Assembly (NCBI GenBank): GCA_007115705.1
Contig: QXEO01000170.1
Span: 2,817,502 to 2,881,501, forward strand
Length of the DNA stretch: 64,000 nt
DNA from: Dactylis glomerata
Taxonomy: Eukaryota > Streptophyta > Magnoliopsida > Poales > Poaceae
Direction of reading: 5' to 3'
The notes beneath the pieces were generated by a model that made no database searches, was not told where the DNA came from, and saw nothing but the letters and a program-made list of their open reading frames with translations. The position numbers and the translations under genes are program-made. Shown piece by piece: positions 56,879 through 64,000 of this stretch. The first letter of the stretch is position 1; the number at the start of each line of letters is the position of its first letter.

Positions 56879-57377
56879 TTAAGGATGGAGTTGGGCGACC
56901 AAGTCCAGATTTCTTCTGGCGCTGTTTCCCAGATGGAAAGGATGTAAGAACAAGATAAGCGAAGAACTTCACTTTTTCATGTCACGAGTTGATCTGTGTT
57001 GACCTGTCCATTGTTAAATTGCTCTTATCATTTTTGGAAATCCATATTTACCAAACCTCATCACTTATTTCAGGTATATGATAATGTCACTAGTTCTGTG
57101 CCATGGAGAGAAGAATGTCATCAAAGAAGGTCACAAGAGCTTCCCAAGTGGACACTCATCATGTATGATTACGTAAATTCTTAATATACCTAGTGTTTTC
57201 TTCGGTATTATTGGCGTCATCTTTTTTGGTCAGCTCATGGGAGCAGAAAAATGTGTATATGCCTGAGGCGTTCTTGATAACTCAATTGCATACGCGAATT
57301 GATTTCGTCTTATTGGATGATAACACTAAACAACCCTCGTGAATTTAGCCCTTAATAAACAATTCTGTTATAAAGTC

Positions 57378-57520
57378 CAAGGCTTTTGAGTCGTGACTCA
57401 AAAGTGAGGCTGCGACTCAGTGTATAGTCGCCGTAAGTCGCTGTATAGTCGCAAGTCCCGTGATTTTGAGAAAACGACTTATGTATAGTCGCGCAACTAT
57501 ACAGCGGCTTAAAAACCTTG
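57378..57520. mobile_element. Small foldback MITE in the phosphatase intron
   Basis: 143 bp with inverted ends CAAGGCTTTTGAGTCG and CGGCTTAAAAACCTTG and internal inverted parts (AAGTCGCTGTATAGTCGC and GCAACTATACAGCGGCTT). The left end also has the near-palindrome CTTTTGAGTCGTGACTCAAA. The superfamily was not assigned. Confidence 0.65.
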
Positions 57521-58049
57521 ATACAGTCCATGCTTGACCTGGGAATAAGCGGTGACTACTTGGTAGTGTTGTGGTTGGATGGGTTGTTTGTGGTGGCTTG
57601 CTTAGTGGTGAGCATGTGCTTTGCCACTACAAGAGATGTTAGGTCGCCCTGGTGCAATGTTGCAGTGAGGTAGAAAGTGTCTTGACACAGAAGTGCAGTT
57701 CCGTTCCGCCTTCCGGTGTGGATGTTTGGTTGCTACTTGGTGTAGGAGCAGTTGTGCTGCAAGTCATGCTGGAACTACTCCACGACATAAGAACATTGGG
57801 TTCATCATGCCTGCCATATTGTGGAGGTATATATATTTTTAAGGGACAGTGGAAATAGGTCATACCTTTGGTTAGAGACTAAGCAAAAGTTGGGCTAGCC
57901 TTAGCCTTGTCTCTAGATATTGTATGAACTGAAAACTGTAACAAAAGGAGACACTCTAAAGCAAAGGAAAGATTTCAAATCAAGGGAGTCTAGACAAATA
58001 TGCGATTGATAGGCCCCTCTTTGAACCTGAATGTAAAGGAATAGCATCA

Positions 58050-58310
58050 GGGGCCTAAGCTAGGGAAAGATACTTTAAAAAAATCTTGTTGTTCCTTTGT
58101 TTCCACATGTTCCGGACAACGATGGTGGAAGCTTTGATGGAGAAAGACTGCTGAATGTGATTTTGGCCTCACTGATTATGTGATTACAATCTGAGGCGTG
58201 GTCTAGCTGAATGCCGATAGCTTGCCAGCAAGAAACGCCGAAGGGGCAACTCCAAAGTAGATGATCCTTGGTTTCAAGCTGCAGAGATACAACTACCAAG
58301 TACACTGTCG
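58050..58310 (-). mobile_element. LINE relic (zinc-finger region) in the phosphatase intron
   Basis: A - strand frame reads LETKDHLLWSCPFGVSCW then GIQLDHASDCNHIISEA, the HLL-CPF-CW signature that follows reverse transcriptase in plant L1-type LINEs. It is a short piece in reverse orientation to the host gene, with no polymerase. Confidence 0.6.
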
Positions 58311-58461
58311 GAGTCTTTACTTATTCAAAAGTTACGGCAAAGGACAAGTACACTGTGTTTAGCTTGTTGATTAGAAGCTATGCAAAAGTTTTCAGTTTGG
58401 AAGTGCATTGGAATTTCTGAACCCGTTATTAGATATAAGCTGGCGCTTGACTGCGTCGGAA

Positions 58462-58567
58462 AGCCTGAAAGAGTAGAACATGTTCTCCCTGGAGTAGCCT
58501 GAAAGAGTAGAACATGTTCTCCCTGGAGTAGCCTGAAAGAGTAGAACATGTTCTCCCTGGAGTAGCC
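58462..58567. repeat. 34-bp tandem repeat, 3.1 copies
   Basis: Units starting AGCCTGAAAGAGTAGAACAT at 58462, 58496 and 58530, with a start of a fourth at 58564. The copies are identical, so the duplication is recent. Confidence 0.92.
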
Positions 58568-58599
58568 TGGAACATGCTCCAGGTGTCAGACCCAAGGGG

Positions 58600-59300
58600 A
58601 TGAATTGTATTTGCAAGGGTGAGTTGCCTGAGCTCATGAAATTTATCGAAAGCTTGAATGGAGAGAGGAAGGTGGAAAAGGTCTTACAGGCTGTTTAGAG
58701 AGCGTCTTTGGCTGATATGATATGGTCGACAGCCAAAAGGTGAAGCCTATGATTCTTTTATGCAAAGGAGTCCGTCAGCTCGCTGACCAAATCAGAAGAG
58801 GGTAGCGTCTCTCAGTGATGATATAGCTTGTAGTCTTTCAGAGTTTGAAGTGTAGTCAGATCTAACAACTCAAGTAGTTAATTTAAATATCAGGAAATTT
58901 TGCTATAAATGCACAATTAATCTCTGAATATAACACTACTAATCACCCTTTACAACCCCCTTTTTCAATTATGAGGAATTGCACTATGGTTGATGACTTT
59001 ATTTGCCTCTCCATACGATGTTTTTGCTGTAGAAAAATACTATGGTTGCCATGCCATTCTTAATATTTTATTAGAGTTGTGCTGATTTCACACAATTTTA
59101 TTAAAAAACATGGAGGAGAGCTTCAAGTCTGGCGGCATTTGCGTCATAGTTGAATTGAAATTTTTTTAGGTCAATGCATATGAAAACAACATGCCTCTGT
59201 CTTTCATTAGCCACATCTACCGCCTATGGTAGTTTTGTTACGATTCCTGGAAATGGAGTGTAGCCAGATCATCTAACAATTGCCTTTTCACTTTTCTTGT
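58600..59300. other. Remaining phosphatase intron, nothing recognised
   Basis: AT-rich intron sequence without an ORF, repeat or element that I can identify. Confidence 0.5.
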
Positions 59301-59929
59301 TAAACTACTTCAGGGTCTTTCGCTGGCCTAGGCTTCCTTGCATGGTACTTAACTGGGAAAATAGCAGTTTTCGACCGTAAAGGTCATATTGCAAAACTGT
59401 GCATCATGGTTCTGCCTCTACTTACTGCTGCACTTGTTGCTGTTTCCCGAGTGGATGACTACTGGCATCACTGGCAGGATGTATTTGCAGGATCCATTAT
59501 AGGTTAGCCATTTTTTGTAGTTCTGTAGATACATATTAGATGATGATCTATGGTCCTCAATACACATGATAACTTTCTCTTGTTGTGGCCTGTTCCCTTT
59601 GCAGGTCTAACAGTTGCTTCATTCTGTTACCTGCAATTTTTCCCATATCCTTATGACTCTGATGGTATGGTACCTCTTGTTTACCTCTGAGTTTTGTGTT
59701 TTCCAATGATACAGTAACAATTTTCTTTGCAGCATTGTGGCCTCATGCGTACACCCTCCAGTTGGCTGAGACACGCGCCAGTGGCATTGCAGTAAACTCC
59801 TTTAGCGTGCGGCCCTTGGAGATTGAAACCGCCAATATTCCTGAAGGGCAGGGGCATGGTGGGATCGCCCTAAGAGACACAAGTCCTATTCTAGACAGCA
59901 TGGAGGCTGGCAGGAGATACGAAAACTAG

Positions 59930-60471
59930 GATTGAACCACAAGGAGATTCTCTTGAATGCCATGATAGTCTTGAGTTTCACGAGTTTAGTTTTTTCTTGG
60001 GTGAATGTCGCAGGCTGCCTGGGAGCTGTTTTCGCACAGTTTGGGTTTATAATAGAGCTGTTGTTTTGTCATCTCTATGTGTTTTCAGTGTTTATGAGAG
60101 GCTATTTTCTGTTAGCTGGATAGTTAGCCTTGCAAGGATCAGCTGTAAATTACCTAGTGGATGTTCTTGCTTCCTTCTGGACGATGACATTGTGCATAAC
60201 TTGCTCTTTCTGCTTCGGTTGATGGTTGGTTGATCTGCCTGCTTTTAAGTGGCTGTATGATGATTCTCTTATTCAGTCTGCTATCCTATACAAGGAAAAG
60301 CTTGTTGCTTGCTGGGGCTCTAAAATTTCGTCTTAATCGATCTGACATGGCAGAACATTTGTGTACACAATCCTAGTTAAGGTTCTGATATTCTGATGGT
60401 TTTGAAGTCAGGCCGGCATGTCCTTCCGAAGATGGCATTTGGATGTTGAAACTTGCGAATCAATACTGTAA
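59930..60471 (+). other. 3' untranslated and flanking region of the phosphatase pseudogene
   Basis: T-rich sequence after the stop, as in a long plant 3' UTR. No clear polyadenylation signal could be chosen. 60148-60169 is repeated exactly at 61172-61193. Confidence 0.5.
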
Positions 60472-60473
60472 TA

Positions 60474-60730
60474 CTCCCTCCGTTAGGAATTACCCTGCAT
60501 TCTGTGTTTGGTCAAAGTCAAACTTTTCAAATTTTGACCAAACATATTGGTAAAACTATCAATAACTATGAAATCAAATACATGCAATATGAAAATATAT
60601 TTTATAACAATTCTAATAATGATTATTTTATATTATAAATATTAATATTTTTTCTTATACGCTTAGTCAAAGTTTATAAAGTTTGACTTTGACTAAACCC
60701 AGAATGCAGGGTAATTTTTGACAAAGGGAG
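60474..60730. mobile_element. Stowaway (Tc1/mariner) MITE
   Basis: 257 bp, flanked by TA on both sides (60472-60473 and 60731-60732). The ends are CTCCCTCCGTTAGGAATTAC and GTAATTTTTGACAAAGGGAG. Subterminal inverted pieces (GGTCAAAGTCAAACTTT and AAAGTTTGACTTTGACT) and the AT-rich core are typical for grass Stowaway elements. Confidence 0.9.
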
Positions 60731-61016
60731 TATTGTGTTATGAATTCTTCCCCTCTAGGAGAATCTGATGCTTCCGTGTTAGTTAGGTACCGCCTTGCCT
60801 TTTGAATAAAGTAATGATAGTCAAACACTATGCACTCAAAAATGAAAAGTTACTCAGAAATTTGACTACTTTATTTCTTAATAATAATTGGGTTACCAAT
60901 TTTTGGGTCGTTACATTCCCCTTGTACTAATGCGTACACACACTCCTCATCGTTAGTGGTAACAGTAGATTTATAGCTGAAATCAAAAGAGACAGGAGCA
61001 TTTCGAAAAGCACGCA

Positions 61017-61660
61017 TAGCCTAGAGGCATGGGTCACGATGTCCTGATTTCCTTGTGCATCGCCATGCCCTTCCAGCCGAGGGGTGTGGTCATCGACAAC
61101 ACGATGACAGCTCCCACCTCCTCCACAGTTTTCTTCAGTACCACCATGGCTGTGTCGATGTTGGGCACCTAATTACCTAGTGGATGTTCTTGAGGATTTT
61201 CACTCAACTGTGCATTGGAGGTCGCGAACGCCATGATGGACTCGTTGATACCCAACAACACCGCACTAGCTGTTTCATTCTGCTTCTGCAGCCCCGCGGT
61301 GAGCGCCTTTATCTCTGTGTGCATCCTCTCCATCTTCAGATCGTCACAGATCTTCTCGTCACTGACACCGCCGTAAGCCCGTAAGAGTACGTCGCCGCCA
61401 CTGCAACTCCGCATTCTCAACGCAGTGATCAAGCCGCCACCCAGAGTTTTACCAGCCACATAACATCTACAGCCAACCCAAGACCCGGCAGCCGATCCAC
61501 GCCCTAGCTGTCTACCGCCACCCGCGCCTCCGAGATGCAGCCTTGAAGCACTGCATACTCCACCGCCGCAAGCTCACCGAACTGATGGGATATTACCGGA
61601 GATCCGAACACCCTATCCGCCTCCCCACTCTCTTGATCCAACTCTTTTTTTTGTAATTTT
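61017..61660 (-). pseudogene. Unidentified degraded ORF
   Basis: The - strand has a 96-codon frame (61459-61169) with an open ATG (MAGKTLGGGLITALRM). After its TAG at 61171-61169 the same frame continues VPNIDTAMVVLKKTVEEVGA to about 61020. Upstream (61660-61460) another open stretch (GELAAVEYAVLQGC) is out of phase or stopped. The middle is a possible coiled coil (MERMHTEIKALTAGLQKQ). I do not recognise the family. It may be a transposon-borne or host gene relic. Confidence 0.35.
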
Positions 61661-62112
61661 GAGGAATTTTTTTTATAATTTTGAGGAATTTTTGGTAGGG
61701 CAAAACTTTTTTTTGCAAATTTTTTTATTAATCAAGGCATTTTTCAATAAAGCGCCTATATTAATATCGTGGAGACCAATTACATCCAGCCTCCACAACA
61801 ATGCATTGCCCTAGCATCATTACGGATACACACAACCAAAAAAAGGGAGAATAATTAAAAAAAAGAAAAGCCCCACTGCAGCAATCTATTCCTTGATTTA
61901 TTAATTAAGGCATAGGAGTGCCATCCTCATTACAAGCCGATCTAAAGATGTCTGATACCAAATGTCACGACCTTGATAAATGAATTACAATTTAATAGTG
62001 ATACAAGTGATTCTCAGCATTACGCCGAGGAAGAATGCCAAAGCAAAGGGAGAGAGAAGCTTGCCCGCTAGGGTCTATTTGTGATTACAATTCGGTGCCT
62101 CATTTGTTCGTC
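61661..62112 (-). other. AT-rich spacer and 3' flank of the IPMS-like gene
   Basis: Contains two T-rich stretches, each next to a similar ATTAATCAAGGCA / ATTAATTAAGGCA motif (about 61728 and 61900), suggesting old retroposon 3' ends. No ORF is seen. I searched here by eye for the missing IPMS regulatory domain and saw no trace. Confidence 0.45.
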
Positions 62113-64000
62113 TTAGTGAGGATAAGACAGGCAGTCAGCTGGCTCACCCAGTGCCGCTAGTGGCCCCTCTTGGTCATCAGAAGATGATGTTTTTGTATTT
62201 GTTGTCTCGCATATGTCCTCCTCTTCTTCAGAGCACGAGTCAGGTGCAGGTGCGTGACAATCAGATAGTAATGCTTTGATGTCTTCGTCAGTTATACGCT
62301 ATAGATAATTAGAATAACTTGTCAACTCCTATGTGTTGTAGATTTCTAAAGTTAGAGGTAAATATCAGATTAAAACTTTAGGCATGAAACTAGTTAACCA
62401 TTCAAATCACTAACATATATAAAGGCAATGTAGTAGCTGATTAACAAAATATATAACGAAAGGTTACTGGCTAATAAAATTAAGGGAGATCTTAATTAAT
62501 TATCAACTAATATCTGTTTTGTGGAGAGAAGCAAAAAGGGTAGAGAACATCATTGAACGGTGTGATGTATCAAGTCTCACCTTTTTCTTCTCAGCAACCT
62601 CTTTGTAGCGTTTGAAAAGATCCTCGAATTCGTTGTCAGTGATCTCATGTCCAAGCTACACATTTTGACAACAAGGATGTCACTATTAAAAACGGGAAAA
62701 GAAGAACTCCTGCTGTAACTAGGAAATGAAGGTCGAGAAGACCTCCTAGAGGAATACCTCCACTAGTGTAGACCTAACAGCATGCCTTCCACTGAAAAAG
62801 AAGACCAGAAAGCATAATTACGAATGGAATCTATAATCGAATATCGAGTTCAGCTAATCTAAAAGAGTAAACTTGGCATATACGTTCGACCTTAGTATCT
62901 AAAGATTTGGACGATTTTTATAGATAGTAAAGAAACAAAAAAATAGTGGAGATTTCCTCCATGAGAAGTGGAACCTGTTCAACTCCATGAATATATAGTA
63001 TGCCATAGCTTTTTTAGTATAAAAATGAAGGATTTATCATACTATATAAATATTCAAAGTGTAAGCATTCGGGTTAGGCACTTGGAACATGCACCAGTTA
63101 CTAGAGTTCATCAAACAGATGAAAATCAAGGGACAACACAGATGATTTTTGCAGTACATTAACCAGGGGGTGGGGGTGACATTTGCATGATACCTAAGCT
63201 TCCCAAGAACAATACCGGAGTCGTTGACACGTGTTAAACCAATATCATCAGGCGATATTATTTCATAAGTTCCTCTGTATTTAAGCATCCCATCCTAAAA
63301 AACATAAATTAGATTTAGGCATGCATATAGTTCTTGAACCAAGCAATGGTTATTAAAGTGGAAATAATACAAAATTAAAATTATATAACAGTAAAATATA
63401 TATAACAATGATGAACACCACCAGGTAATGAAAATTAGAACATCTCAGAATGAGCATCCAAGGTATAATTTATACTGCAACAGGATTAATCGATCATAAA
63501 TGTACTAAAATAATCTCCCAATTTTACAACATTCACAAAAATAAATTGATGTCCCCATGTCTATTTCAGTTAAGCTAAATTTTCCTAGTTGTTACATGAA
63601 AACAGATGGCAGAAACATTCAAAGTCGCAAAAATATTGTTAAAGTGTAACAGTATTATTTTACATAATGAAGCGAACTGGAGTAAAAATGAAAGCTGTCA
63701 ACCTATTCTTACTTAAAGGTTAAAGCCCAGCTAGGAACTTCAATGGTAATAAAAAACTGCAAAATTGGTCACCTGATGAATTCCACTTTCATGAGCAAAT
63801 GCATTGGCACCAACAATAGCTTTGTGAGGTTGTACGTGAAGTCCACTGTATTCTTGTACCTAGAATGGTTAGAGCATTTTGCATAAGAAATTTCAGTTTG
63901 TAAGAAATGTGAAAGGTACCCGAAAAAAGCGTCAAGACACTAAATTGTACCATTTTGCTTGTCATAGTAATATGGTGGGTATTAATTCCAGTATACATGC
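62113..64000 (-). CDS. IPMS-like: 2-isopropylmalate synthase-like gene, 3' half, lacking the leucine-regulatory domain
   Basis: Exons on the - strand: >64000-63951, 63859-63773 ([20 protein letters not shown] then FAHESGIHQ), 63294-63194 ([20 protein letters not shown]), 62791-62758 ([11 protein letters not shown]), 62655-62581 ([20 protein letters not shown]) and 62298-62113. All borders are GT-AG and phases match; no frame break is seen. [15 protein letters not shown] and GRHAV are landmarks of the 2-isopropylmalate synthase / homocitrate synthase family, which joins acetyl-CoA to 2-oxoisovalerate in plastidic leucine synthesis. Normal IPMS has a further ~130 residues of leucine-binding (LeuA dimer) domain after KKKR-TDEDI-AL. 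Here the last exon instead gives a 50-residue acidic Ser/Glu tail and stops (CLSYPH). The N-terminal barrel lies beyond the window. It could be a methylthioalkylmalate-synthase-like or citramalate-synthase-like variant, or a truncated copy. Confidence 0.85.

Larger units (their letters stand above)
56879..59929 (+). pseudogene. LPP: Lipid phosphate phosphatase (PAP2 family) pseudogene, 5' exons lost
   Basis: Five exons remain: 56879-56943 ([20 protein letters not shown]), 57074-57162 (through KSFPSGHSS), 59314-59502 ([15 protein letters not shown] through [13 protein letters not shown]), 59605-59664 and 59733-59929 (stop TAG). All introns are GT-AG and join in phase. The family removes phosphate from phosphatidic and lysophosphatidic acid in membranes, using motifs KX6RP, PSGH and SRX5HX3D. 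PSGH and [12 protein letters not shown] are intact, but the motif 1 Arg is Ser (RPSP) and exon 57074 lacks bases before CHGEKN, shifting the frame. The first exons (about 150 residues with several membrane spans) are absent; CACTA E ends inside the first remaining exon. The 2.15-kb intron holds a MITE and a LINE relic. Confidence 0.85.

Overview
This is nuclear DNA of a grass, most likely a Triticeae species such as wheat, barley or a relative. The evidence is GT-AG introns, Athila-type Ty3/gypsy retrotransposons primed by tRNA-Asp, CACTA elements with grass-type subterminal repeats, Stowaway MITEs, and fragments of ordinary plant genes. It is not prokaryotic; no CRISPR array, operon, rRNA or tRNA gene was seen. 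About 80-85% of the window is mobile or tandemly repeated DNA.

Region 1 (1-26029) is a nest of transposons. The oldest visible layer is a CACTA element (here F, + strand) whose accessory gene is split. Retroelement C (5021-12309, - strand, full gag-pol) lies in one of its exons. Element A (left edge to 5020, - strand) appears to be inserted in C. Element B (12612-22517, - strand) is complete, with a perfect 5-bp target duplication (CCGGC), and sits 302 bp from C in the same F exon. B in turn carries a small CACTA element D (14326-15697, target duplication TAA). To the right of B the F gene resumes, followed by a degenerate Ulp1-like region, a small RNase H1 N-domain-like ORF with a membrane tail, and two successive CACTA ends (25734 and 26029).

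Region 2 (26030-43536) starts with the 3' end of an L1-type LINE. Next comes the promoter and first ~155 codons of a CYP71-type cytochrome P450. This breaks directly into a 16-kb satellite of about 45.5 tandem copies of a ~351-bp monomer. The satellite has a homogenised core, a 1055-bp trimer higher-order block and divergent right-hand copies.

Region 3 (43537-47240) holds a TIR-like DNA element with a B3-domain pseudogene and a 54-bp minisatellite, then an F-box-like gene fragment.

Region 4 (about 47240-56878) is a decayed CACTA element E with both genes: a TNP2-type transposase and an En/Spm transposase_24-type protein. Strong RNA-foldback sequences lie upstream of the transposase. A 1.26-kb element sits inside an (AT)n tract near its 3' end. 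E ends inside an exon of a lipid phosphate phosphatase gene, whose remaining exons follow (56879-59929) but are mutated; the 5' exons are missing.

Region 5 (60474-64000) has a Stowaway MITE, an unidentified degraded ORF and, on the - strand, the 3' half of a 2-isopropylmalate synthase-like gene. Its exons are clean, but it ends before the leucine-regulatory domain. This is the most likely functional host gene here. The most notable points are the satellite fused to a P450 fragment, the structured RNA upstream of the CACTA transposase, the regulatory-domain-less IPMS-like gene, and the microsatellite-inserted element.
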